Positions 1 to 8,597 of a stretch of 64,000 bases of DNA are shown here, piece after piece. This DNA is from an uncultured Flavobacteriaceae bacterium (GTDB lineage: Bacteria > Bacteroidota > Bacteroidia > Flavobacteriales > Flavobacteriaceae): positions 62,001-126,000 of the forward strand of contig CANLWB010000005.1 of assembly GCA_947494695.1 (NCBI GenBank). Reading direction: 5' to 3'. Below the pieces are notes generated by a model that made no database searches, had not been told where the DNA came from, and worked only from the letters and a program-made list of their open reading frames with translations. Numbering within the stretch: the first letter of the stretch is position 1; each line of letters opens with the position of its first letter. The position numbers and the translations under genes are program-made.

Positions 1-647
1 TAACAGGAGTGCATGCCGATAGAGGTGTATCTTGTGCAGACTGCCATATGCCGTATAAGAGTGAAGGTGGTCAAAAGTTTACAGATCACCACATACAATC
101 CCCATTAAATAATGTTGCTAATGCTTGCCAGGTATGTCATAGAGAGGAAGCAGATAAACTCAAGGAGAATGTTTACGAGCGTCAGCGTAAAGCAGCAGAG
201 AACCGCTTAAAATTAGAAGACTTTTTGGTAAAAGCGCACGTCGAAGCCAAGAAAGCATGGGATTTGGGGGCTACCGAGGAACAAATGAAGGATATTTTGA
301 TGGATATTCGTCATGCGCAATGGCGTTGGGATTATGCTGCAGCAGCGCACGGCGCATCGTTCCATTCACCAGTAGAAACAGCCAGGGTGTTGGGTAGTGG
401 GTTCACGATAATTCAGGAAGGACGCTTAAAATTAGCACGTTTATTAGCCGACCTGGGACATAACAAACCTGTTGAAATGCCCGATATCTCTACTAAAGAA
501 AAAGCGCAATCCTATATAGGGTTAGATACTGAAAAATTGAAACAAGATAAAGACGCATTTAAAGAAAATCTGGTTCCAAAATGGCTTGAAGAGGCAAAAG
601 CTCGCGAAGCGAACTATGGTAATGTACAGGCGTCGTCAACTAAATAG
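1..647 (+). CDS. nrfA: Cytochrome c nitrite reductase NrfA, C-terminal part (5' end outside window)
   Basis: NrfA is the periplasmic multiheme enzyme that reduces nitrite to ammonium with six electrons. The reading frame is open from the first bases, so the true start lies upstream; an in-frame GTG at position 9 is internal. Two c-type heme motifs are visible: CADCH in the context GVSCADCHMPY, and CQVCH about 30 residues later. The rest closely follows the E. coli NrfA C-terminus as I recall it, including DIRHAQWRWD, the HGASFHSP stretch carrying a heme-ligand His, and DISTKEKAQ. The remaining heme motifs, including the catalytic CXXCK heme, should be upstream. The next gene encodes a cytochrome c maturation factor, the nrf arrangement known from epsilonproteobacteria and Bacteroidota. 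The family assignment is secure; only the missing 5' end is unseen. Confidence 0.96.
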   Translation, partial: TGVHADRGVSCADCHMPYKSEGGQKFTDHHIQSPLNNVANACQVCHREEADKLKENVYERQRKAAENRLKLEDFLVKAHVEAKKAWDLGATEEQMKDILMDIRHAQWRWDYAAAAHGASFHSPVETARVLGSGFTIIQEGRLKLARLLADLGHNKPVEMPDISTKEKAQSYIGLDTEKLKQDKDAFKENLVPKWLEEAKAREANYGNVQASSTK

Positions 648-671
648 ACTTTATACTAGCTTATTACTTGT

Positions 672-720
672 GAAAGATGACATTTAACGGCGTAGCCTTA
701 AATGTTGTCTTTCTTATTTT
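672..720 (+). terminator. Hairpin between nrfA and the cytochrome c maturation gene
   Basis: The arms at 672-687 and 698-713 pair over 16 bases with two imperfect positions, one of them G-U, around a 10-base loop, and a T-rich run follows. This looks like an intrinsic terminator or attenuator. Because the next gene starts at 733 on the same strand, it may lower rather than stop its expression relative to nrfA. Confidence 0.6.
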
Positions 721-732
721 TAAAAGAACATC

Positions 733-3700
733 ATGCAAAACATATATAAATTCTTGTCATCGTCAAGTCTGGCTTTACTTCTTTTATTAGTGTTTGCGAT
801 AGCTATGGCAACCGCAACATTTATAGAAAATGACTTTGGAACGGCAACCGCATGGGTAGCAATTTATGATGCCTGGTGGTTCGAGGCTGTTTTATTAGGA
901 CTAACATTAACGTTTGTGGCCAATATTTTTAAATACAAGCTTCTACGAAAAGAAAAGTGGGCTATACTCTTGTTCCATGTTGCTTTTATAGTCATTGTTT
1001 TAGGAGCGGCCATAACCAGATACGCATCCTATGGTGGAATTATGAGAATTCGGGAAGGTGCATCCTCAAATATTGTGATTTCCGATACTAATTTCCTGTC
1101 CGCAACCATAAGTGATGGAAACCGGACCAAAACTATAAAACAAAAACTATCATTCTCTCCAATTGGGAGTAATGACTTTTCATTGGAAACAAATTTTAAT
1201 AATAAGAATGTTATTATATCGTATAATGAATTTATAACCGATGCTGTTCCTGAGGTTCTTCATGATGAGGAAAACGGAGAGCCACTTTTGGAAATGGTTG
1301 TCACTGTTGGGAATGGTAGACATACAGTATACCTTAAAAAAGGAGAAATTGAGAAAATTGGTGAACATCAGCACGAAATTGGATTTAATTCCAATAAAAA
1401 AGGGATCATTAATATTATGGAAAAGGAAGGCGCGTTTAGCATTAGGGCGCCACATGAGCTAGACTTCTTTATAATGTCTTCCCAACAGGCCGGAAAAGTC
1501 GTAAAAGACAGTTTACAAGCCATTACATTAAGAACATTGTACAGGCATGGTGATATGTCTTTTGTACCCCTTGTCTATCACGAAAAAGGGCGGTTTCATT
1601 TAAAAAGTGATCCAGAAAAAACAAAAGACAACGATAAAACGAAAGACGATGCTTTAATTGTAAATATATCGGTGGATGGTGAAGAGCAGCCTGTAAATAT
1701 ATTATATAGACAAGGATTTTTACCAACACATCATGATATAGATATTAAAGGAACAAAGCTTGTACTATCGTATGGAGCAGCTGCAATTACAACACCGTTT
1801 TCACTTCAATTAGATGATTTTCAATTGGAGCGATACCCGGGATCTTCTAGCCCGTCCGCTTATGCCAGCGAAGTAATGATTTTAGATGGTGAAGAAAAAA
1901 CACCTTTCAGAATTTTTATGAATAATGTACTTGATTATAAAGGCTATCGTTTTTTTCAAGCGAGTTACGATACGGATGAAAAGGGAACCGTACTTTCGGT
2001 GAATCATGATCGATTTGGAACCTTGGTAACTTATTTGGGGTATGTATTAATGATGACCGGTATGTTCTTTACACTTTTTGGGAAGACATCGCGTTTTCAG
2101 CTAATCAATAAAAAACTCAAGAAACTTAAAAAGAAACCTATTGCGACGGCCTGTTTGTTGCTTTTTATCATAACTCAAGGGCATGCACAAAGGTCTCAGG
2201 ATTCTTTAGACGCATATATTGAAAAGGCCATTGAACATCAGGAAATAGATAAAAATCACACCGATTTTTTCGGAAGATTGTTGGTTCAGGATTTAGACGG
2301 ACGTATAAAACCTATAAACACACTGGCGTCAGAGTTTTTAAGAAAGATTTCTCGAAAGTCCAGGTTTGTATATTCTTTGGCTGATAAAAAAGTGGTGTTA
2401 GACGCCAATCAAACGTTTCTAGCCATGCACATGCTTCCCCAGGTTTGGCAACGTGTACCGATTATAAAGGTAGACTTTAAGAAAACAGGACTAGTGTTCG
2501 ACAATATTCCAAGGGGAAACAATAATCTTGTGGCATTTACAAGCCTATTAGACAAAAAAGGGGAGTACCTTTTAACGAATCATGTAGAAGATGCTAACAA
2601 GAAGAAACCATCAGAACGTAATGAATTCGATAAAGAGATTCTAAAAATAGATGAGCGTTTTAATATTCTGTATAATGTGTTCATGGGGAACTACTTGAAA
2701 ATTTTTCCTAATAAAAACGATTCAAATAATACCTGGTTTAGTTATACGCATCATTTTAATGATTTCCCTGAAGAAGACGGGCAATTTGCCAAAACCATAT
2801 TGCAAAGCTACTTTAATGATATAAAATCTAGAAATTACCAGGCAGCACATGAAAAACTCATGTATATTAAAAAATATCAAGATGTTTTAGGTGCAGAAGT
2901 TATTCCGACGCCACAACGTATTGAAGCCGAGTTATGGTATAACAAAGCCAATATTAATTTTTGGCTGTTTCAGGTGTTTTTTATGCTTGGTTTTGTGTTG
3001 CTCGTTTTGGCTATTGTTAAGATGCTTTCAAAGAAAAAGTGGATAGATTTGTTAAACAATACCTTCATTGTTATGACATTAGTGTCCTTTTTATGTTTTA
3101 CGGGTAATATCTTGTTACGTTGGTATGTATCACAGCACGCGCCATGGAGTAATGGCTACGAAATGCTCATTTTTGTGGCATGGGTGTTGGTGCTATGTGG
3201 TTTAATTACGTTTAGAAAATCGGACTTTTCACTTCCCTTGGCTACCTTATTTTCGGGAGCCTTATTATTTGTAAGTTATCTCGATTGGTTGAGCCCCGAA
3301 ATAACCAATTTAATGCCTGTATTAAAATCGTATTGGCTAAAAATTCATGTCGCCACTATTGTAAGTAGTTATGCGCCTTTGGCTCTATCTGCAATACTTG
3401 GACTTATGGCATTATTGCTCTTAATCTTTAAAACACCAAAAACAAAGGACATTATTGAAATTAAAATTAAAGAGCTCACCTATATTAACGAAATAGCCAT
3501 GACCATTGGTTTGTTTGTATTGGCGGTAGGAACCTTTTTAGGTGGAATTTGGGCGAATGAATCCTGGGGCCGTTATTGGGCATGGGACCCGAAAGAAACC
3601 TGGGCGCTAATAAGCATTATTGTGTATGCCATCGTTTTACATTTACGATTTATACCGAAGCTAAATAATACCTATGTATTTAATGTGGCCAGTATGTTTG

Positions 3701-3873
3701 CTTTTTGGTCCATTATAATGACTTCTTTTGGCGTTAATTATTACTTATCGGGTTTACATAGCTATGCAGCAGGGGATCCTTTACCTGTCCCTACATTTGT
3801 CTATGTACTTGCGTTTTTTATGGTTGCGGTAGCTATTGTTTCTAATGTTCGAAACAAGAGTAACCAGTCTTAA
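733..3873 (+). CDS. Fused cytochrome c biogenesis protein CcsB-CcsA (ResB/CcsA, NrfI-like)
   Basis: This is a large inner-membrane heme exporter and synthetase of the System II cytochrome c maturation pathway. It attaches heme to CXXCH apocytochromes on the outer face of the membrane. At 1046 residues it has the length of a CcsBA fusion. The N-terminal half is ResB/CcsB-like, with membrane segments near residues 10-30, 50-65 and 75-95, a large periplasmic domain and another helix near 435. The C-terminal half is CcsA-like, with several helices after residue 740 and the tryptophan-rich heme-handling motif WGRYWAWDPKE near residues 945-955. HAPWSNGYE near residue 805 is also typical. Lying directly after nrfA, it resembles NrfI, the maturation factor dedicated to nitrite reductase in Wolinella. 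It would also serve the other c-type cytochromes of this island. Confidence 0.92.
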   Translation: MQNIYKFLSSSSLALLLLLVFAIAMATATFIENDFGTATAWVAIYDAWWFEAVLLGLTLTFVANIFKYKLLRKEKWAILLFHVAFIVIVLGAAITRYASYGGIMRIREGASSNIVISDTNFLSATISDGNRTKTIKQKLSFSPIGSNDFSLETNFNNKNVIISYNEFITDAVPEVLHDEENGEPLLEMVVTVGNGRHTVYLKKGEIEKIGEHQHEIGFNSNKKGIINIMEKEGAFSIRAPHELDFFIMSSQQAGKVVKDSLQAITLRTLYRHGDMSFVPLVYHEKGRFHLKSDPEKTKDNDKTKDDALIVNISVDGEEQPVNILYRQGFLPTHHDIDIKGTKLVLSYGAAAITTPFSLQLDDFQLERYPGSSSPSAYASEVMILDGEEKTPFRIFMNNVLDYKGYRFFQASYDTDEKGTVLSVNHDRFGTLVTYLGYVLMMTGMFFTLFGKTSRFQLINKKLKKLKKKPIATACLLLFIITQGHAQRSQDSLDAYIEKAIEHQEIDKNHTDFFGRLLVQDLDGRIKPINTLASEFLRKISRKSRFVYSLADKKVVLDANQTFLAMHMLPQVWQRVPIIKVDFKKTGLVFDNIPRGNNNLVAFTSLLDKKGEYLLTNHVEDANKKKPSERNEFDKEILKIDERFNILYNVFMGNYLKIFPNKNDSNNTWFSYTHHFNDFPEEDGQFAKTILQSYFNDIKSRNYQAAHEKLMYIKKYQDVLGAEVIPTPQRIEAELWYNKANINFWLFQVFFMLGFVLLVLAIVKMLSKKKWIDLLNNTFIVMTLVSFLCFTGNILLRWYVSQHAPWSNGYEMLIFVAWVLVLCGLITFRKSDFSLPLATLFSGALLFVSYLDWLSPEITNLMPVLKSYWLKIHVATIVSSYAPLALSAILGLMALLLLIFKTPKTKDIIEIKIKELTYINEIAMTIGLFVLAVGTFLGGIWANESWGRYWAWDPKETWALISIIVYAIVLHLRFIPKLNNTYVFNVASMFAFWSIIMTSFGVNYYLSGLHSYAAGDPLPVPTFVYVLAFFMVAVAIVSNVRNKSNQS

Positions 3874-4386
3874 AGACTATCGAGAAGCAAGATGAACTGC
3901 TTAAATGTTCATTTTGTCGAGACCATGCCTTGACTTACTTGTCTTGTAATTAGTGTATTACGATTGTTGTAAGAGACTGTGCTTAATTTTTGTATCTCAT
4001 ATATCACAAAAATATCATTTCATTTTTTATTAAAGTTAGAGCATAATAGTTGGGAAAGATGTAACCAGATAATTTAGGGATTATCAAGGATGCCTTATAT
4101 ATAGCAAGCTATGTAAAGAAAGGGAATGGAGATAAAAACGCTTTTGTTTTGTTCTTTAAATTGATTTATAACAGACTTGTATGTAGTCTTTGATACAGTG
4201 TGTAAGCTTTTTATCGTTAAAAAAATACCTTATAAAGAATTGGTTTTACCTCTATTACCTTTCATCGTAAAAATATTACCTTACAAAGATTTGCTTTTAA
4301 ATTTAGGGGTCTTTTCTCTTTTTTTCTTTTTTGTGTTTTTTCATTATTTGTACTTTAGAATGACTCAAAACGTAAAAAGATAAAAA
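3874..4386. other. Intergenic region before the chorismate-lyase-like gene
   Basis: No convincing gene is seen here. Just after the maturation gene there is an imperfect inverted repeat (about 3890-3930) that could end transcription. A 68-codon reading frame at 4177-4383 has only a TTG start and one hydrophobic stretch. It ends three bases before the next ATG and contains the 51-base tandem repeat listed separately. I could not decide whether it is translated. Confidence 0.4.
4213..4314 (+). repeat. In-frame 51-bp imperfect tandem repeat
   Basis: Two consecutive 51-base units start at 4213 and 4264. In the frame of the 4177-4383 reading frame they encode 17-residue repeats, beginning IVKKIPYKELVL and IVKILPYKDLLL. 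Differences between the copies are mostly conservative (E/D, V/L), which hints at coding constraint, but the frame lacks an ATG start. Confidence 0.6.
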
Positions 4387-4926
4387 ATGAACAACCTACT
4401 TAATGAACATATCCTAAGATATGTTCCCCAGAAAAAAATTGAATATGATTTCAATTTACAAGAACATTTTTCAATTGCCTACAAACTCTCGAAATCCCCG
4501 TCTTTATTGACTCCTAAGCTCATTACGACCTTTGGGGATATTTTTGTTATTGAGGATAAGGATATAGAAAATTTTGAAGCTGCAAGTTTTTATTATCGAG
4601 AATCCTCAATTTTTCAAACTTGTTCAAATACTAAAATTTTAGAGGCTAATTTAAAAATATCCAAAAAGCATTTGCCTAAAGGACTTATTAACGATTTAAG
4701 CCATACTACGATTCCTTTTGGGAAATTATTAACCGAATATAAGATAAACGCAGGAGTAAAAGATCTTAATATATGTATTCATAAAAGTGTGGTTAATTCC
4801 AGTACACGAATTGGAAGAAACTTAAAGATTTACGATAAACAAAGTAATATGGTTATTGCTTTTGTTAGAGAATTATTCGTTTCTGAAAAAGAACTATCAC
4901 TCGCGAAATTATATATTAACCCTTAA
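4387..4926 (+). CDS. Chorismate lyase-like protein (UbiC / Rv2949c fold), putative
   Basis: This 179-residue soluble protein has no signal peptide. Its second half follows the pattern I recall for chorismate pyruvate-lyases of the Rv2949c/DUF98 type. LPKGLINDLSHTTIPFGKLL (residues about 98-117) aligns with the segment around the PLG motif. IGRNLKIYDKQSNMVIAFVR followed by ELF aligns with the strand pair that ends in the conserved catalytic-region Glu. Such enzymes release pyruvate from chorismate to give 4-hydroxybenzoate, a precursor for quinones or aryl pigments. The next gene, ten bases downstream, is a flavin monooxygenase, so the two probably form an operon modifying an aromatic product. 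The similarity is weak in the N-terminal half, so activity is an inference. Confidence 0.5.
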   Translation: MNNLLNEHILRYVPQKKIEYDFNLQEHFSIAYKLSKSPSLLTPKLITTFGDIFVIEDKDIENFEAASFYYRESSIFQTCSNTKILEANLKISKKHLPKGLINDLSHTTIPFGKLLTEYKINAGVKDLNICIHKSVVNSSTRIGRNLKIYDKQSNMVIAFVRELFVSEKELSLAKLYINP

Positions 4927-4935
4927 AAAATAGAC

Positions 4936-6471
4936 ATGTTAGATTGTATTATAATTGGTTCTGGACCTGCTGGAATCGTGGCTCTAAAAGAATTACTTGA
5001 GCAAAATATTAAGAATGTAGTATGTTTAGAAAAAACCGATAAACTTGGAGGTACGTTTTCACAAACTTACGATAATTTGAAATTAACATCATCTACCACG
5101 TTTAGTATGTTTTCGGACTTTTGGATTGGTGATAATGCAAATAATCATTTTTGGTCGAAAGATGAAGCCGTAAACTACTGGAATAATTATTCAGAACATT
5201 TTGGTATTAAAAAGTATATCAATTACAACAGTGAGGTTACTAGTATAGTAGATCATAAAACATATTGGGAATTAGAAACATCATCCGGTGTAGTATTTTC
5301 AGCAAAAAAAATCATTTTAGCTTTAGGTAATAATCGGGTTCCTAAGTTTCCTGATTGGAAAAGTGCGCTAAGTAAAATAAAATATTCTCATTCTTCATCT
5401 TATAAAAATGCCGATAGGTTTAAAGGAAAAAGAGTTCTTGTTGTTGGAGGGGGAGAATCTGGTTCAGATTTGGCATACGAGATTTCTGCCGTAGCGCGTA
5501 CAAGTTGGATAAGCTTAAGGAATTCTACAGGGTGGGTGGTTCCCAGAAAAAGGGGAGATATCGCTTCAGATAACTCTACGCATAGAGGTATATGGAATTT
5601 ACCAAAATCGCATGGTCCTAAATTAAGTGAAAGAATAAATAGGAAAGAATTATCTCGAAAAGATCCCGTTTTTGATACCGTAGTTATGTTAAATAAACTG
5701 GCTCACACCAAATACGGTTTAAGAGGTGTTTATGGAACAAAAACACTGTCACTACCAAAAGCTATTGTAGAACATAATTGTGAACTTGTTAGGGAAATTA
5801 TTGAGATTGATGATTTGAATAGAACGGTTAAAACATCTGATGGTAAGACTTTGGAAAATATCGATGAAATCGTTTTCTGTACGGGGTATAAAAATGAGAT
5901 AAAGATATTGCCTCAACAATATCAAAACATTAATCCGAGAGAATTATACAAGCATATGATTCATCCAGATTTAGGAGACCGTATTTTGTGGTTGGGGTAT
6001 GCAAGGCCTGGCTTTGGAAGTCAATTCCCAATACTTGAAATGCAGTCCAGATTAATGGCTCTAGTCATTTCAAAAAAGCATATGCTTCCTTCTAAAATAG
6101 AGATGAAAAAGACTGCTCTTATGGATACCTATGAAAACATGGATCGCTTTCAGGAAAACGCATACAATGTAAAAAGTCTTGTTGATTATCACACTTATAT
6201 GGACGATTTGTCAAAGGTTATTGGGTGTGAGCCTCCCTTGAGAAAACTTTTTTTTACGAATCCTAAATTATGGGTTAAAGTGTTTTTTGGGCCAACGCAA
6301 GCCACTCAGTTTAGGCTAAAGGGGCCTGGAGAAAAAACAGAACTCGCGAAGCATATTATTTATAAACTACCTAAGGTAAAATTAAATAATATAATAAAAG
6401 AGGGTATTAAAGGCCGAATCCATTATGCTATGCCATGGAACAATTCCAAGTTTAAGAACGCTAGAGTCTAA
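4936..6471 (+). CDS. Flavin-containing monooxygenase-like NAD(P)H/FAD enzyme
   Basis: This 511-residue protein has two dinucleotide-binding sites. The FAD site is at the N-terminus (CIIIGSGPAG, residues 4-13) and the NAD(P)H site is RVLVVGGGESGSDLAYE near residues 164-180. This is the layout of class B flavoprotein monooxygenases (FMO and Baeyer-Villiger types). IVFCTGYKNE near residue 313 is the usual late ATG/CTGY motif that closes the FAD domain. These enzymes put one oxygen atom onto a soft nucleophile or carbonyl using NADPH and O2. The gene follows the chorismate-lyase-like gene by nine bases, so an aromatic metabolite is a reasonable but untested substrate. The C-terminal 100 residues match nothing I recognise. 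Confidence 0.8.
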   Translation: MLDCIIIGSGPAGIVALKELLEQNIKNVVCLEKTDKLGGTFSQTYDNLKLTSSTTFSMFSDFWIGDNANNHFWSKDEAVNYWNNYSEHFGIKKYINYNSEVTSIVDHKTYWELETSSGVVFSAKKIILALGNNRVPKFPDWKSALSKIKYSHSSSYKNADRFKGKRVLVVGGGESGSDLAYEISAVARTSWISLRNSTGWVVPRKRGDIASDNSTHRGIWNLPKSHGPKLSERINRKELSRKDPVFDTVVMLNKLAHTKYGLRGVYGTKTLSLPKAIVEHNCELVREIIEIDDLNRTVKTSDGKTLENIDEIVFCTGYKNEIKILPQQYQNINPRELYKHMIHPDLGDRILWLGYARPGFGSQFPILEMQSRLMALVISKKHMLPSKIEMKKTALMDTYENMDRFQENAYNVKSLVDYHTYMDDLSKVIGCEPPLRKLFFTNPKLWVKVFFGPTQATQFRLKGPGEKTELAKHIIYKLPKVKLNNIIKEGIKGRIHYAMPWNNSKFKNARV

Positions 6472-6927
6472 TTAGGTATCTAAAAACTAGAATCTTATAT
6501 CAATTATATTTAAAAATAAAATATAGAACGTAACATTGCTTTATATGTTAGCCTACATCTCTTTAGTTACATGGTTTTGGCTATGAAAATGACGTATGAA
6601 AGGTGAAAATAGGGGTGATGGATTTGAAAAACTTATTTTAAAATATAATTGGTATACTATGTTTTATTACGATTTAAAATGTATTTGTAGCAAGTTATGT
6701 TAAAGTGTGGAGTGAACATCTTGGTAAAAACAAACTTTTCAGATTTCTTCTAAATTCATTAGAAACTTGATTTACGAATATGCCATAAATTCATAACCAA
6801 AATTACCTAGTTATGAATTTGAGTCCTGTTTTTTCGTTTTCTCTCAAAAGTGCTTAATGATGATTTTTGTATACGTATTAATACTTATATTTGAACTGTT
6901 GCCCTTGTATAAAAGCCCTTTTAAAGT
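6472..6927. other. Intergenic region upstream of the Crp/Fnr regulator
   Basis: No gene is seen. An 11-bp perfect inverted repeat (arms 6787-6797 and 6810-6820, 12-base loop) is followed at about 6828 by a T-rich stretch and may be a terminator. The regulator's promoter and operator-like palindrome lie at 6867-6893. Confidence 0.5.
6873..6893 (+). promoter_or_regulatory. Operator-like palindrome joined to a -7 element, regulator gene
   Basis: The 14-mer ACGTATTAATACTT (6873-6886) differs at one position from the perfect palindrome AAGTATTAATACTT. Its last base begins TATATTTG (6886-6893), which fits the Bacteroidota -7 consensus TAnnTTTG. A TTG lies 16 bases upstream (6867-6869). The same 14-mer pattern occurs before the globin and nitrate transporter genes, so autoregulation by the adjacent Crp/Fnr protein is likely but inferred. 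Confidence 0.6.
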
Positions 6928-7683
6928 ATGCAAACGTTTAACAGAACAAGTGAGATACGGCATAAAACAAGATCATTGTTTGGTAAAGCCTGTAAGCAAT
7001 GCGACAACTTCAACTGCTTGATCAAAAAAAGTATATCCGATCTTGAACAATCAAATTTCATTGATAAGAAGAATGATATCAAATGCAAAAAAGGACAGCA
7101 ATTCATTATAGAAGGAGCGCCGGTAAATGGACTGTTCTTTATTTTAGAGGGAACTGTAAAAGTATTTAGAACTGGAATTAATGGTAGAGAGCAAATTGTA
7201 AGATTTGCTAAAGAAGGTGAAATTATCGGGCACCGTGGTTTCGGTACTGAAGAATATTATTCTATTGGAGCGATCGCTTTACAAGATACCGTACTCTGTT
7301 ATTTTTCCAAAGACGATTTGCAGGAGGCACTGGTTGAAAACCCAAAATTCACTTACGATATGATGTTGTTTTATGCTAATGAGCTAAACAGAAGCGAAAA
7401 CAAGGTGAAATCTATTTCTCAAATGACGGTTCGTGAGCGTGTTATTGATACCTTATTATATATTCATAGAAAATTTGGTCATTTAAGGGGCTACTTAAAT
7501 TTACCGCTTAGCAGACGAGAATATGCCGATTACGCCGGTACTACAGAAGAACAGGTGATTAGAGCTTTTTCTGCACTTAAAAAAGAAAACCTAATCATAG
7601 CCAAAGGTAAGAAGATTGGAATTGTAGATACAGCACTTCTCAAAAAAGAAATTAGCGAACATAACTTCTTCTTAGATAGCTAA
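6928..7683 (+). CDS. Crp/Fnr family regulator with FNR-like cysteines
   Basis: This 251-residue regulator has a cyclic-nucleotide-type beta-roll (about residues 48-150), a long dimerisation helix and a C-terminal winged helix. In LSRREYADYAGTTEEQVIRA the recognition helix reads EEQVIRA where E. coli FNR has VETISRL. The key Glu and Arg are kept but the Ser is Ile, so its DNA site should differ from TTGAT-N4-ATCAA. Cysteines C22, C25 and C30 at the N-terminus and C124 in LCYFSKDDL occupy almost the same places as the four FNR cysteines that bind the oxygen-sensing 4Fe-4S cluster (C20, C23, C29, C122). An oxygen or NO sensor controlling the surrounding nitrogen-oxide genes is the natural reading. 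ATG 6928 lies about 35 bases after its -7 element. Confidence 0.88.
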   Translation: MQTFNRTSEIRHKTRSLFGKACKQCDNFNCLIKKSISDLEQSNFIDKKNDIKCKKGQQFIIEGAPVNGLFFILEGTVKVFRTGINGREQIVRFAKEGEIIGHRGFGTEEYYSIGAIALQDTVLCYFSKDDLQEALVENPKFTYDMMLFYANELNRSENKVKSISQMTVRERVIDTLLYIHRKFGHLRGYLNLPLSRREYADYAGTTEEQVIRAFSALKKENLIIAKGKKIGIVDTALLKKEISEHNFFLDS

Positions 7684-8160
7684 TGTTATGGCCAATAGCA
7701 CCCGATATAAATACGAATGAGACGTTTTAGTCTGTCGAACTTTCGATAGACAGAGAAATTAGTGAGATTTCTTTATTCATGACTCACTCTTTAAACTATA
7801 ATATTATTTATCAATATTTGTAGATACACCTTAACCATCTAGCCAACAGGGAGTCTCATCTTTATGTGATGTCTTGTCACTTTTATTATGTTCCCAACTA
7901 GCCCGGCTGACAGGCATCGATATGAGAGATCACAATACGTAATAGAGAAACTCAAATTAGTTTACTGCCTTTACGAGGGTTACTCATTGAAAACATGCGA
8001 GTTAAAGATTAGACATGCGTTTTGTCAGCTTTTCATGTGTTGTAAAAGATCATTTTATACTGTATTATTTCATAATTAATTAGGAGTGTAGACTTTACTT
8101 TTGTCGTAAATAAGTATTAGTACTTAATTTTTAGAAAAACATAAAAAACAAAAAAGACTT
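7684..8160. other. Intergenic region between the regulator and globin genes
   Basis: A weak hairpin (about 7731-7754) may end the regulator transcript. A 63-codon open frame at 7888-8079 has unusual composition, is rich in Cys, Arg and Tyr, and has no family resemblance; I judge it non-coding. The globin gene's control region is at 8096-8132. Confidence 0.5.
8096..8132 (+). promoter_or_regulatory. Promoter region of the globin gene with operator-like palindrome
   Basis: AAGTATTAGTACTT (8112-8125) is one mismatch from AAGTATTAATACTT. TAATTTTT (8125-8132) sits exactly where TATATTTG sits relative to the palindrome before the regulator gene, with only the final G missing. A canonical -7 element, TACTTTTG, is also present at 8096-8103, which would put the palindrome just downstream of the start of transcription. 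Sequence alone cannot say which is used. Confidence 0.55.
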
Positions 8161-8574
8161 ATGGAATTAAAAACCATCACCTTAGTTCAGGAATCCTTCG
8201 AAAAAGTAAAGCCGATCTCTCAAGCTGCCTCCAAGATTTTTTACGAAAAATTGTTTGAGTTGGATCCAAAACTTAAACCATTATTTCCCAGTGATGAGGA
8301 ATCCATGAGTATTCAGGGCAATAAACTGATGAGTATGTTAGGTGCTGCCGTTGCAGGATTAAGCAATTTGGATGCATTAATTCCAATACTGAAAGATTTA
8401 GGAAAAAGACATGTAGATTATAAAGTCGAGGCTTTCCACTACCAAACGGTTGGAGAAGCTTTATTGGGAACGCTTGAAGTTGGTTTAGGAGATGATTTCA
8501 CGACAGAGGTTAAAGAGGCGTGGACCAGCGTTTACGGAACCATGTCTAATGTCATGATTGATGCCGCATATTAA
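8161..8574 (+). CDS. Single-domain globin (Vitreoscilla-hemoglobin-like)
   Basis: This 137-residue heme protein has the fold and length of bacterial single-domain haemoglobins. Visible landmarks are FYEKLF with the distal B10 Tyr (Y28), PLFPSDE in the C-D region, Q52 at about E7, the proximal F8 His in GKRHVDYKV (H84), and HYQTVGEALL (residues 93-102), the G-helix signature shared with flavohaemoglobin. It lacks the FAD/NAD reductase part of Hmp. A separate FAD/2Fe-2S reductase is encoded 1.6 kb downstream. Such globins bind O2 and NO and can act as NO dioxygenases when reduced. The neighbours (nitrite reductase, FNR-like regulator, nitrate transporter) and the operator-like site upstream point to a role in nitrosative or low-oxygen stress. 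Confidence 0.9.
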   Translation: MELKTITLVQESFEKVKPISQAASKIFYEKLFELDPKLKPLFPSDEESMSIQGNKLMSMLGAAVAGLSNLDALIPILKDLGKRHVDYKVEAFHYQTVGEALLGTLEVGLGDDFTTEVKEAWTSVYGTMSNVMIDAAY

Positions 8575-8597
8575 TAACTAACTAACCAACCAAAACT

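Noticed and set aside
9-11. GTG at position 9 as start of nrfA
   Set aside because: The frame is open to the window edge and the residues before and after it are internal NrfA sequence.
4177-4383. 68-codon frame before the chorismate-lyase-like gene as a firm gene
   Set aside because: It has only a TTG start and a simple hydrophobic tail. The tandem repeat is listed, but coding status could not be supported.
7888-8079. 63-codon open frame between the regulator and globin genes
   Set aside because: Unusual composition, no family resemblance, no plausible ribosome-binding site, and it lies in a promoter region.
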